Below are positions 35,026 to 43,320 of a stretch of 64,000 nt of DNA, piece by piece; within the stretch, counting starts at the first letter, position 1, and each line of letters opens with the position of its first letter. Source of the DNA: Thalassospira profundimaris. Lineage in GTDB: Bacteria > Pseudomonadota > Alphaproteobacteria > Rhodospirillales > Thalassospiraceae. Below the pieces are notes generated by a model. The model worked only from the letters and a program-made list of their open reading frames with translations, had not been told where the DNA came from and made no database searches. The translations under genes and the position numbers were made by a program. Where the stretch lies: assembly GCF_003326755.1 (NCBI RefSeq), contig NZ_JPWH01000002.1, forward strand, positions 186,001 through 250,000, in the 5' to 3' direction.

Positions 35026-35259
35026 ATGTCAGCTTTTACAGACCACCGGAAGCGGGTTTATCAAGTTGGGTTGCACAACAAGTTCGTGCGTGAGTGCGTT
35101 AAGGAAAACCGTTCTCACGCCCTGTATGACGACCGTTGGGCTGATATACAGACCCACGAAGTTGCCGCACAGACCAAAACAAAGGCACTTGCCATGATCG
35201 AAAAAAATTATCCGTCCTGTGACGGATTTGTTGTCGATCACGTCAAACGCCACGATTGA
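35026..35259 (+). CDS. Conserved-looking small basic protein of unknown function
   Basis: A 77-residue protein with a clear ribosome site (AAGGAG, 35011-35016) and its own downstream terminator, so it is very probably real. It is soluble, rich in Lys, Arg and His, with no membrane segment or cysteine pair (one Cys near residue 24, one near 64). A helical N-terminal half (HRKRVYQVGLHNKFVRECVK) is followed by TKTKALAMIEKNYPSCDGFV, a pattern also seen in short stress-type proteins, but I do not recognise a family. It is divergent from leucine dehydrogenase and monocistronic. Confidence 0.7.
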   Translation: MSAFTDHRKRVYQVGLHNKFVRECVKENRSHALYDDRWADIQTHEVAAQTKTKALAMIEKNYPSCDGFVVDHVKRHD

Positions 35260-35310
35260 TTTCGGTTCTGTGTGAATGCCGGTATGTTACAGGAACTGAA
35301 ACAGCATTGA

Positions 35311-35337
35311 CGCACATAAATAAGCGCACATAAATAA
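35311..35337 (+). repeat. Two-copy 14-bp tandem repeat
   Basis: CGCACATAAATAA occurs at 35311-35323 and again at 35325-35337, with one G between, in the 3' untranslated region of the small protein gene just before its terminator. Confidence 0.8.
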
Positions 35338-35370
35338 ACAGGGCGGGAACCACCCCCGTCCTGTTTTTTT
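35338..35370 (+). terminator. Intrinsic terminator after the 77-residue protein gene
   Basis: AACAGGGCGGG pairs, with one bulge, with CCCGTCCTGTT, followed by a run of T. Confidence 0.82.
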
Positions 35371-35418
35371 GTTTTCAGCATATCATGACTTTGACAGTCA
35401 AATACCCGGATAACGTGT

Positions 35419-36018
35419 TCAGTCACGTTCCGCCAGTGCGCGCTCGACGAAATCCAGCCTGTCCTGTCCCCAGAACATTTCATCATCGATAAAATAAGCG
35501 GGCGACCCAAAGACGTTCAAGGCTTTGGCATCCTCGGTATAAGCTTTGAAGGTGTCGCTTACGGCCTGGTCCTGCGCCTGGTCAAGATATTTCCCGGCAA
35601 GATTAACGCGTGCCAGCGCGGCGCGAATGGTTTCGGGATCGGCAACATTGCGTTCGTTTACCCAGATATCTTCCATGATCGCCATGATCAGGTTGGAAAT
35701 ATCGTGACCGTCAAGTTTGGCGGCAATCATCGTTCCCGCTGCCAATCCGCCATTCACCGGAAAAAATTCCGGATTTTCGTTGATCGGAATATTCAGAAAT
35801 TTGCGCCAGCGTTTAAGCTCGACCATACGGTATTCCTGACGCGGGATCGGACGTTTGTGCAGGGGAACCCCGCCGCCATGCTTGAAAATTTCGGCCGGGT
35901 CTACCGGGCGGTGGTCAATCACGGCATTATGGCGTTTGGCAATATCCATGACCCGGCGCAGCCCGAAAAAAGCCCAGGGCGAGGGAACAAAGAAATAGTG
36001 GGTAATAACCTTGGGCAC
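35419..36018 (-). CDS. Second kappa-GST / 2-hydroxychromene-2-carboxylate isomerase-like protein
   Basis: A 199-residue DsbA-fold protein whose N-terminus reads KVITHYFFVPSPWAFFGLRR, with SPW in place of the redox CxxC. The C-terminal part ends LNVFGSPAYFIDDEMFWGQDRLDF, the cis-proline and glutathione-site region of the family. The start chosen is GTG at 36018, because AGGAG (36025-36029) is properly spaced from it; the only longer start is a TTG at 36033. It shares the fold with the protein at 26033-26629, but the two are clearly diverged in the N-terminal motif. The substrate is unknown. Confidence 0.85.
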   Translation of the reverse strand: MPKVITHYFFVPSPWAFFGLRRVMDIAKRHNAVIDHRPVDPAEIFKHGGGVPLHKRPIPRQEYRMVELKRWRKFLNIPINENPEFFPVNGGLAAGTMIAAKLDGHDISNLIMAIMEDIWVNERNVADPETIRAALARVNLAGKYLDQAQDQAVSDTFKAYTEDAKALNVFGSPAYFIDDEMFWGQDRLDFVERALAERD

Positions 36019-36087
36019 GATTTTCTCCTGCAAATATGCGCGATGTTGCCCGGATGATGGGCGAAGGGTCCGGGCGTCGCGTCGGGC

Positions 36088-37275
36088 TTATTGATTGGCC
36101 CACCACCGGTAATCATCAATACCGTCCATGACGACACCATCAAAGCCAAGCTGGATCAGGCCGGCAACATAACTGTTGGCATTGCCAAAAATGATATTTT
36201 GCCATTGTGGTTCCCAGTAATAGACATGGTTTTCCTGGCCCCAACGGCCCTTGTTGCTGGCACTGCTGATAAAATCGGGCGAACCGGCGCGCCAGTTATC
36301 CCGCCAGTAATACCGATAGGTTTGCGCGGTACCAATGTCGATATAGGCAAGCAGCAGGCGCGGTGTGCCAAGTTTCTTGTAGCGCAGTTTGCGCATGTCA
36401 TCATAGGTCAGTGGAACAGTGCCACGATCAAAGGCATCAAGAATGAGGATGTCGTAATTGGTATTTGCGAGGGCATCGACATAGGCATCTTTGCCGCCAA
36501 ACGGCGCACTGTCGACAACCATTGCGAAATTGCGGGCTTTGTGAATCGTATCAATGACAAACGGGTTCTCGTTAAATGGTGTGGACGGTACCTTTGCCAG
36601 GGCTGAAAGCTGCATGTCGGGGGGCGGGGCTGCGTAATAAAGCGGGTCAAGGTCCTTTAAGTTTTCGCGCGATTTGCGGATGTTTTCCATTTTATCGGTG
36701 TAATCGAGCATGAAAAACCGCATCCCGGTATTTGACAGGCGTTCCAGATATTGCTGGTCATATTTGACCTCGCCTTCGGCGGTTTCCTTGTTGTAACCAT
36801 CGCGCCCGTATTGGGGAGCTTCAATCAGGAAGCCATCAAGCGCACGGATGAAATTGCGTGCCGGTTTGGCGTCGGATTTGGTAACAAACAGGCCTGGTTC
36901 GATAAAGGTCGTCAGGTCAAGTCCGTTCATGGCAATGATGGAAAAGTCGCTGCGTTGGCCCTTGGCCCACCGGCTTAGGGAAATGACCATTTTGCGCATT
37001 TCTTCGGCGAAATCGCGACTTGGTTTGGCATTGTCATCTTTTTCGTTGTCGTCCGTCTTCGGGCTGTTCGAAAGGCTGTTGGCGGGCGGCACAAAGGGTT
37101 CAAGCTGTTGCGCATTTGCCTGAAAGCACAGGGGGCCGATCATGCTGGTCATAATTGCCGCAACTAGCCCCGCAAAGAGGACACTGCGCGCAAAGCGCCG
37201 CCAGCCAGAGGTTGTTTTAGCGTGATGGCGGTGGCGGGTAAACCCGGCGGGAAGAAGCGCAAGGGCGGAAACCAT
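36088..37275 (-). CDS. Secreted or anchored GH114 / endo-alpha-1,4-polygalactosaminidase-like protein
   Basis: A 395-residue protein with a basic N-terminus and a hydrophobic signal segment (about residues 30-52, ending ANAQ). The body is a TIM-barrel of the GH114/TM1410 type: DFSIIAMNGLDLTTF, RFFMLDYTDKMENI, PRLLLAYIDIGTAQTYRYYW, and the C-terminal AGLIQLGFDGVVMDGIDDYRWW, where the acidic residues near strand ends are likely catalytic. Family members cleave galactosaminogalactan-type polymers or are uncharacterised. The ATG lies 2 nt after the FAD oxidoreductase stop (TGATCATG), so the genes are tightly coupled. A role in envelope or exopolysaccharide turnover is inference. Confidence 0.8.
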   Translation of the reverse strand: MVSALALLPAGFTRHRHHAKTTSGWRRFARSVLFAGLVAAIMTSMIGPLCFQANAQQLEPFVPPANSLSNSPKTDDNEKDDNAKPSRDFAEEMRKMVISLSRWAKGQRSDFSIIAMNGLDLTTFIEPGLFVTKSDAKPARNFIRALDGFLIEAPQYGRDGYNKETAEGEVKYDQQYLERLSNTGMRFFMLDYTDKMENIRKSRENLKDLDPLYYAAPPPDMQLSALAKVPSTPFNENPFVIDTIHKARNFAMVVDSAPFGGKDAYVDALANTNYDILILDAFDRGTVPLTYDDMRKLRYKKLGTPRLLLAYIDIGTAQTYRYYWRDNWRAGSPDFISSASNKGRWGQENHVYYWEPQWQNIIFGNANSYVAGLIQLGFDGVVMDGIDDYRWWANQ

Positions 37276-37277
37276 GA

Positions 37278-38414
37278 TCAGGATGCAGCCTTTTTAACCG
37301 GTAAAGAATTCAGTTTAGCACAGACATAATCCCCGATCGCCATTGATGCCGTCAGGCCGGGTGATTCAATGCCATAAAGCGTTATCAGGCCATCAACCCC
37401 GTGAGTGTCCACATCGGAAATCATAAAGTCACGGGCAGCTTCGCCTTTGGACTGGATTTTGGGACGTATACCGGCATAACCAGGTTGCAGGGCCGTTTCG
37501 TCCAGATCGGGATAATAACGGCGAATGGCCTCGGCAAACAGGCTGCGTCGGGTTTCATCAACCGTGTAGTCAGGCTGGTCAATCCATTCAACATCGGGGC
37601 CAAAGCGAGCCTGCCCGCCAAGGTCAAGGGTCAGGTGAATGCCCAGTCCGGCCTGTTCGGGGGCAGGATAAATCAGGGTGGAAAACGGGTTTTTGCCGCC
37701 AAGGGTGAAATAAATGCCTCGTGCATAATGTTGTGGCGGAACGGACTTTCCAGGCAGTCCTGCAAGATTGCGTGCCAGTGTCTGGCTGTGCAATCCCCCG
37801 GCAATCACCAGTTCCTTGCACGAAATTTCCATTTCTTCGCCTGCCGCGTCCCGGGTTTGCAGGACATGAACCCCGTTTTCATGGCGACCGCCAAGTACAT
37901 CGGTATTGAGCGCAAGGGTGGCTCCGGCAAGTTCGGCATCGCCCAGCAGGGAAACCATCAGCCCGTGCGAATCAATAATTCCGGTAGACGGGCTTTCAAG
38001 TGCTGCAACACATTTAACGGCGGGTTCGCGATCGTGAATTTCTTCTGCGCTACGCCAGGTAAGGTCGGTAACGCCGTTGCCGATGGCGTGTTTTTCGATT
38101 TGGCGCAAGGCGTCAATCTGCGCATCGTGGGTGGCGACAATCAGTTTGCCGGTATTGCGATGGGTAATGCCGCGATCCGTACAATAGTGATACAGCGCCT
38201 GTTTGCCACTGATGCACAGTTCGGCCTTCAGGCTGCCTTTGGGGTAATAAATGCCGGCATGGATGACCTCGCTGTTGCGAGAGCTGGTTTCGGTGCCAAT
38301 GGCGTCATGACGTTCAATGATCATGACCTCGCGCCCGCTTTGCGCGAGGGCGCGTGCACAGGCAAGGCCGACAACACCCGCACCTACAACAATGGTTTCA
38401 ATATCACAAGACAT
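37278..38414 (-). CDS. FAD-dependent oxidoreductase, L-2-hydroxyglutarate oxidase (LhgO)-like
   Basis: A 378-residue DAO-family flavoprotein: the FAD-binding VVGAGVVGLACARALAQSG at residues about 9-27, TSSRNSEVIHAGIYYP (about 44-59, the LhgO-like signature), LVIAGGLHSQTLARN and, near the C-terminus, DGLITLYGIESPGLTASMAIG. LhgO-like enzymes oxidise L-2-hydroxyglutarate to 2-oxoglutarate with quinone or oxygen. The group also includes other 2-hydroxyacid or amine oxidases, so the substrate is tentative. It is the middle gene of a three-gene operon with unrelated secreted proteins, 5 nt after one stop and 2 nt before the next start. Confidence 0.85.
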   Translation of the reverse strand: MSCDIETIVVGAGVVGLACARALAQSGREVMIIERHDAIGTETSSRNSEVIHAGIYYPKGSLKAELCISGKQALYHYCTDRGITHRNTGKLIVATHDAQIDALRQIEKHAIGNGVTDLTWRSAEEIHDREPAVKCVAALESPSTGIIDSHGLMVSLLGDAELAGATLALNTDVLGGRHENGVHVLQTRDAAGEEMEISCKELVIAGGLHSQTLARNLAGLPGKSVPPQHYARGIYFTLGGKNPFSTLIYPAPEQAGLGIHLTLDLGGQARFGPDVEWIDQPDYTVDETRRSLFAEAIRRYYPDLDETALQPGYAGIRPKIQSKGEAARDFMISDVDTHGVDGLITLYGIESPGLTASMAIGDYVCAKLNSLPVKKAAS

Positions 38415-38419
38415 GGCTT

Positions 38420-39517
38420 CTACTGATCTGCCTGATGAAAAAAGACTGCTTGGCCGTTGCTGTCCTGGCCTTCGCCTTTGACCTGGCTTGGGTCCGGGCT
38501 GTTATAGGTGCCACGGGCAGAAACGCCATCCGAACAAAAAATTGTCCAGTTGCCAAAGGGCAGGGTCGTGCTTTGATATCGTCCGCCCTGATGTTGCCAG
38601 TATCCTTCGCAGTGGCGATCTCCGCTATCGACAATCATGGTGCCTTCACCGGCCGGTTTGTCAAATTTCAGGACACCATAACCGGTCTGGTCATTCCAGT
38701 TCGTTGCAATGCCAATACCCTGGTCCGGTGCAATTGCGGGGGCCTGTTGCGCTGCTTTTGGGGATGTCGGCTGGGCAGGTTGCACCGCGTTGGGCGTATT
38801 TTCCGCTATATTGTCGCCGGGTTGTACAGGCGCGTTTGCAACCGGTGCTGTTAATTGTGGTGCTGGTACGGCCGGAACGGTACTGCCGGTATGATCGGGC
38901 AGGTTAATCTCAAATCGCAAAAAGAAATCGGCGGCAAAATCGCGGGCTGCGTTTGATGTCATTTGCTGTGCGGGGGGCTGGTGCTGCGGCGCAGTTTGAA
39001 CGGCAATCGGCTCACAGAAATACCCTAACAGCTGACTGCCTTTCTGATCGGTGCGCAACGGATCCCAGCGCCCGGCATAACTGATGCACTGGGCATTGCC
39101 CTTGGCAAACGGCAGGACCTGCATCAGGCCTGACGGCGTTTGATAGGAAAAACTGTTGCCATTGGCACGGCTGCTTCCCTTCAATTCGTCAAACATGCCC
39201 AGCAGGCTGGCAGGGGGTGTGTCGGTACGAAAGGCAAAACCGGGGCTGGTTTCGGAAAAGACCGATTCGATAAAGATCTGGTTGGCACTGTGGTTATCGT
39301 CGCTTTGATCGAGCCATCGGGCAACATAAACCGTGCTGTTTTCACGGATCTGTCGCAAATAGACAGCCGTGGCATTGAACGGGGGATGATACCGAACCGG
39401 GCTTTCTGCCGCGTCGATTTTAAGAAATGCCCCCGCATTTTGCCCGCTGGCCTGTGCTGAGATCCCGATCACGGCCAGTGCCAGGAATGCCGGTATATAT
39501 TTTTGCGAAAAGGTCAC
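38420..39517 (-). CDS. Secreted protein of unknown function, proline/alanine-rich linker
   Basis: A 365-residue exported protein. The GTG start follows GGGGGAGAAG. The signal peptide covers about 1-25 (ends ASGQ). There is an N-terminal domain of about 155 residues (AVYLRQIRENSTVYVARWLD; QVLPFAKGNAQCISYAGRWD), then a Pro/Ala/Gln-rich linker (about 205-260). A C-terminal domain of about 100 residues ends with WTIFCSDGVSARGTYNSPD. Three or four cysteines (QCISY, GYFCEP, RHCEGY, IFCSDG) suggest disulfides. I do not recognise a family. It is first in the operon with the FAD oxidoreductase and the GH114-like protein, so an envelope role is likely. Confidence 0.7.
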   Translation of the reverse strand: MTFSQKYIPAFLALAVIGISAQASGQNAGAFLKIDAAESPVRYHPPFNATAVYLRQIRENSTVYVARWLDQSDDNHSANQIFIESVFSETSPGFAFRTDTPPASLLGMFDELKGSSRANGNSFSYQTPSGLMQVLPFAKGNAQCISYAGRWDPLRTDQKGSQLLGYFCEPIAVQTAPQHQPPAQQMTSNAARDFAADFFLRFEINLPDHTGSTVPAVPAPQLTAPVANAPVQPGDNIAENTPNAVQPAQPTSPKAAQQAPAIAPDQGIGIATNWNDQTGYGVLKFDKPAGEGTMIVDSGDRHCEGYWQHQGGRYQSTTLPFGNWTIFCSDGVSARGTYNSPDPSQVKGEGQDSNGQAVFFHQADQ

Positions 39518-39720
39518 AAACTTCTCCCCCGTTGAGCTTGCTGTCTTTGCGATGCCGATTGCTCTATGTTTAGCGCCAAGACGATAAATTGGCTAGGGTA
39601 GAGCCGGTTTGCACCGTGGCTTATGCGTCTTTATACTTGATTTTTACGCATAAAGGCGTTCATTCACGGGCATTGGGGACTTTTGGTTTTCCGAAACACA
39701 CTATGACGGAGCAGCGCGTA

Positions 39721-40620
39721 ATGACGGGGGACGCAACCGCCACCATGACCGAAATCAAGGGACAGGGCGACGCACAATCCACAGGTGGCCGCACGAAGCG
39801 CGCGCATGTCATTGTTATTGGCAATGAAAAAGGCGGCTCGGGCAAATCGACAACGGCAATGCACCTGATTGTTGCCCTGCTGAAAATGGATTTTTCCGTC
39901 GGTTCGCTGGATATTGATGCGCGGCAGGGCACATTGACCCGCTATGTCGAAAACCGTCAGGCCTTTAACCAGGCACGGGGACTGTCGCTCAAGATGCCGG
40001 TTCATCATCCGATTTATCGAAGCGAGGATAATGACGCAACCGCTGCCAAGCATGACGAGCGTGACAGATTTACCCGTGCCCTGAGTGAGTTGGTGCTGAG
40101 CCATGATTTTGTTGTGATGGATTGCCCGGGCAGTGACAATTATCTCTCGCGGTTGGCCCATGCCTGTGCCGATACCCTGATTACCCCGATCAATGACAGT
40201 TATATTGATCTGGATATGCTGGCACGAATTGACCCGGAAACACTGGAGGTCAAGGGGCCAAGCCTTTATGCGGAAATGGTGTGGGATGCCCGCAAGCGCC
40301 GTGCTGCGGTTGATGGTGGGTCTATTGACTGGATCGTGATGCGGAACCGGTTGTCGCATCTTGATGCGCGCAACAAACGTGATATTGCCGAAATTATCGA
40401 CAAGCTGGCAAGTCGCATTCATTTTCGGGTTGCCCCCGGCTTTGGTGAACGCGTGATTTATCGTGAACTGTTCCTCAATGGTCTGACGCTTCTTGATTTG
40501 CGTGAAAAGGGCATCGGTATTACGCTGAGCATGTCACATATGGCAGCGCGCCAGGAAGTCCGGCAGTTGCTGGAAGTCATTGGCTTTACACCGGCTGATG
40601 GCGAAGAATTGCCGATTTGA
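39721..40620 (+). CDS. mipZ: Division-plane positioning ATPase MipZ
   Basis: MipZ forms a gradient from the ParB-bound poles and blocks FtsZ away from midcell in Caulobacter. The 299-residue protein has the deviant Walker A GNEKGGSGKSTTAMHL near residue 30, LDIDARQGTLTRYVENR, MDCPGSDNYLSRLAH, and the C-terminal GFGERVIYRELFLNGLTLLDL typical of MipZ rather than ParA. The ATG at 39721 follows CGGAG (39707-39711); an upstream ATG at 39703 is less well placed. It leads to a VWA protein and a DnaJ protein on the same strand. ParA/ParB are not in the window. Confidence 0.92.
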   Translation: MTGDATATMTEIKGQGDAQSTGGRTKRAHVIVIGNEKGGSGKSTTAMHLIVALLKMDFSVGSLDIDARQGTLTRYVENRQAFNQARGLSLKMPVHHPIYRSEDNDATAAKHDERDRFTRALSELVLSHDFVVMDCPGSDNYLSRLAHACADTLITPINDSYIDLDMLARIDPETLEVKGPSLYAEMVWDARKRRAAVDGGSIDWIVMRNRLSHLDARNKRDIAEIIDKLASRIHFRVAPGFGERVIYRELFLNGLTLLDLREKGIGITLSMSHMAARQEVRQLLEVIGFTPADGEELPI

Positions 40621-40705
40621 GTGTGCGTCTGCCCTTGGCAGTGTGGTGGTTCGATTAAAACCGGGTCACAGGTTTCTATAGAGACAACAAACATTCAGGA
40701 ACGCA

Positions 40706-41434
40706 ATGGCGGATGATGACAGGGCTGTTTCATCACAATCGAGCAGGCAGGATGTCGCGGATTTTTTGAATCGTGCCCGATCTGTTGAACCAACAGCACC
40801 CCGCTCCGGCCCGGCGGCGGGACGCATTGTGTTCGCCCTTGATGCCACTGCAAGCCGCCAGCCCAACTGGGACATGGCAGCACATATTCAGGCCGAGATG
40901 TTTGACGCCGTTAGCAAGATTGGCACGCTGGATATTCAATTGGTGTTTTTTCGTGGTTTTGGTGAATGCAAAGCCAGCAAATGGTGCCGCAATGCCAGCG
41001 AGTTGCGCGACAAGATGACAAACGTGCAATGCCGGGCCGGGCATACGCAAATTGCCCGTGTGTTGCAGCATGTGATCAATCAGTCCCGTAAAAAGCCTGA
41101 TCAGCCGATTGACGCCCTGATTTATGTTGGTGATTGCGTCGAAGAGGATGCGGATGAATTGGGGCACCTGGCCGGGACCCTGGGTATGACGGGAACACGG
41201 GTGTTTGTGTTTCAGGATGGTCGCGATCACGGGGCAGAAAGTGTTTTTCGCGATATGTCCCGGTTGGGAAATGGCGCCTTTGCCCGTCTTGACGGCAATG
41301 CAGCATCGGTGCTGGCTGATCTGCTGGGCGCGATTGCATCCCTGGTTGTGGGGGGGATGGATGCGCTAACACATTATGAAAAAAACAGAAAAACCGGTAC
41401 GATCCGGCTTCTGACCGATCAGTTAAAGCGGTAA
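40706..41434 (+). CDS. von Willebrand factor A-like protein of the mipZ locus
   Basis: A 242-residue protein with a VWA-like Rossmann fold. IVFALDATASRQPNWDMAAH (about residues 41-60) carries a MIDAS-type DxTxS motif, with QLVFFRGFGECKASKWC and ALIYVGDCVEEDADELGHLA as later strands. The start at 40706 follows CAGGA. It lies 85 nt after mipZ and 5 nt before the DnaJ gene, so the latter two are surely co-transcribed. No signal peptide or TM segment is visible. The function is unknown. A metal-dependent adhesion or scaffold role, possibly with the chaperone, is inference. Confidence 0.78.
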   Translation: MADDDRAVSSQSSRQDVADFLNRARSVEPTAPRSGPAAGRIVFALDATASRQPNWDMAAHIQAEMFDAVSKIGTLDIQLVFFRGFGECKASKWCRNASELRDKMTNVQCRAGHTQIARVLQHVINQSRKKPDQPIDALIYVGDCVEEDADELGHLAGTLGMTGTRVFVFQDGRDHGAESVFRDMSRLGNGAFARLDGNAASVLADLLGAIASLVVGGMDALTHYEKNRKTGTIRLLTDQLKR

Positions 41435-41439
41435 CGCCG

Positions 41440-42252
41440 ATGCAATGGGTGATTTTGGGCTTTGGTCTTTTTGTGGCGACCGGCTTTGTTTTGCGCTGGC
41501 TTGCCAATGCCAAACCGTCTGATATTCGCTATCTCGGATTTGGGTTGATCGCCCTGGTATTGGTGCTGGTCGGGCTTTGGTTGTTGTTGACCGGCAAACT
41601 TGCGGCCATGTTTGCCGCCCTTGTTGCCGCCATACCATTTCTTTTTCGTCTCCTCAAATTCGGCGTATTATGGCCATTTTTCAAAAGGATGTTCGGTGCT
41701 GCCCGATATCAGGGCAGGGGAACACACCAAAGCGGTGAAGGTCGTCGCGGTGCCCGAAAGGGACGTTTCTCTGAGATCAGGACGCAGTTTCTGGTGATGC
41801 AGCTCGAGCATGAAACCGGTCGTCTTTCGGGATCGGTCCTTGCCGGTTCCCTGAGCGGACGGGATTTGGATACGCTGGGACTTGACGCGTTGCAGCATTT
41901 GTATGTTGAATGTTGCGGTGCACAAGATCAAAGCCGTACAGTGCTTGAGACGTATCTTGATCGTCGCGGCGATTGCCAGGACTGGCGGAACTGGGACTGT
42001 GTCGGGCGGGCTGACGGCAGTTCGTCGAGGCAGGAGCAACAAGGAGGCAATAGCGGATTTCGTTCTGAGGGAATGGATGTTACCGAAGCCCGTAAAATTT
42101 TGGGGCTGGGCGAAAATCCCAGCCGTGCCGAGATCAATCGGGCCTATCAAACGTTAATCAAGGCGGTACACCCTGATCATGGCGGTTCGGACTATTTGGC
42201 ATCTCGGGTCAATGCGGCGCGACAGCTATTGTTAAAAAACTGTGGCGATTGA
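41440..42252 (+). CDS. Membrane-anchored DnaJ-domain protein
   Basis: A 270-residue protein with two or three N-terminal membrane helices (about 2-20, 28-48 and 52-72), a basic cytoplasmic stretch and a C-terminal J domain (about 205-265: MDVTEARKILGLGENPSRAE followed by INRAYQTLIKAVHPDHGGSD). The HPD motif needed to stimulate DnaK is intact. This resembles DjlA/TerB-type membrane J proteins, but without a clear TerB domain. The middle region includes SEIRTQFLVMQLEHETGRLSG, which may be a short helical dimer domain. It is co-transcribed with the VWA gene and is followed by galU after 120 bp. Confidence 0.83.
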   Translation: MQWVILGFGLFVATGFVLRWLANAKPSDIRYLGFGLIALVLVLVGLWLLLTGKLAAMFAALVAAIPFLFRLLKFGVLWPFFKRMFGAARYQGRGTHQSGEGRRGARKGRFSEIRTQFLVMQLEHETGRLSGSVLAGSLSGRDLDTLGLDALQHLYVECCGAQDQSRTVLETYLDRRGDCQDWRNWDCVGRADGSSSRQEQQGGNSGFRSEGMDVTEARKILGLGENPSRAEINRAYQTLIKAVHPDHGGSDYLASRVNAARQLLLKNCGD

Positions 42253-42372
42253 TATGACCTCCCTACGGGGCAGCTTGATCATCGATCACGAAATGTGGCA
42301 AAAGCGATGTATATTGCTGCAAACAGAGCGATTTAACGCATTCATTGCCGCCAAAAACAAAGGAAATAAAAT

Positions 42373-43260
42373 ATGACCAAGCGAATTAAAAAGGCGGTTT
42401 TCCCGGTTGCGGGTATGGGGACCCGTTTCTTGCCTGCAACCAAGGCAATGCCCAAGGAAATGCTGCCGGTTGTTGACAAGCCGTTGATTCAATATGCGGT
42501 GGATGAAGCGATTGCAGCGGGAATTGAAGAATTCATTTTTGTGACCGGTCGGGGTAAAACCGCGATCGAGGATCACTTTGACCGTTCCGCCGAACTGGAA
42601 GCCATTTTGATGGAGCGTGGCAAGCATGACGCGCTTGAAGCGGCATTGGCGATGATCCCGGAAAATGGTCGTGTTACCTATACCCGCCAGGGCAATCCGC
42701 TGGGGCTTGGTCATGCCGTTTTGTGTGCAAAATCGCTGATTGGTGATGAACCATTTGTGGTTCTGCTGGCTGATGACCTGATCCAGTCTCAAACCCCGTG
42801 CATGAAGCAGATGGTGGAAAGTTACGGCCGCACCGGTGGTAACATGGTTGCCGTGATGGATGTCCCGCGCGAGGAAACCAAGCGTTACGGTGTGCTGGAA
42901 GTGGAAGGTACCAATGGTCGCCTTGTAAGCGCGTGTGGCATGGTTGAGAAACCGGACCCCAAAGATGCACCTTCCACATTGTCGGCGATTGGGCGCTATA
43001 TCCTTGATCCGGGTATTTTCGATGTTCTGGAATCGATCCCGCGTGGCGCAGGCAATGAAATTCAACTGACCGATGCACTGGCGGCCATGATCGGCAAGGT
43101 GCCTTTTTATGGCTACCGGTTTGAAGGTCAGCGGTTTGATTGCGGTAACAAAGTGGGTTTCCTGAAGGCGACCCTTGCCTTTGCGCTGGAGCGCCCGGAT
43201 TTGCGCGACGATATGAAGGCGCTTATTCAGGAATTCGCCGAAGGCAACGCAGCGAAATAA
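42373..43260 (+). CDS. galU: UTP-glucose-1-phosphate uridylyltransferase
   Basis: Makes UDP-glucose from UTP and glucose 1-phosphate in the cytoplasm, for LPS, capsule and exopolysaccharide. The 295-residue protein has the nucleotidyltransferase signature FPVAGMGTRFLPATKAMPKE (residues about 10-29), VVLLADDL (about 133-140) and EKPDPKDAPS. AAGGAAA precedes the ATG. It heads galU-ugd-mutase, a natural set in which its product is oxidised by the next enzyme. Length and motifs are normal. Confidence 0.96.
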   Translation: MTKRIKKAVFPVAGMGTRFLPATKAMPKEMLPVVDKPLIQYAVDEAIAAGIEEFIFVTGRGKTAIEDHFDRSAELEAILMERGKHDALEAALAMIPENGRVTYTRQGNPLGLGHAVLCAKSLIGDEPFVVLLADDLIQSQTPCMKQMVESYGRTGGNMVAVMDVPREETKRYGVLEVEGTNGRLVSACGMVEKPDPKDAPSTLSAIGRYILDPGIFDVLESIPRGAGNEIQLTDALAAMIGKVPFYGYRFEGQRFDCGNKVGFLKATLAFALERPDLRDDMKALIQEFAEGNAAK

Positions 43261-43320
43261 CAGATTTGTCAAATTTCCGGGGGCGTGGCCCCCGGAAGCG
43301 TTTTATGGGGTAAAACATCC

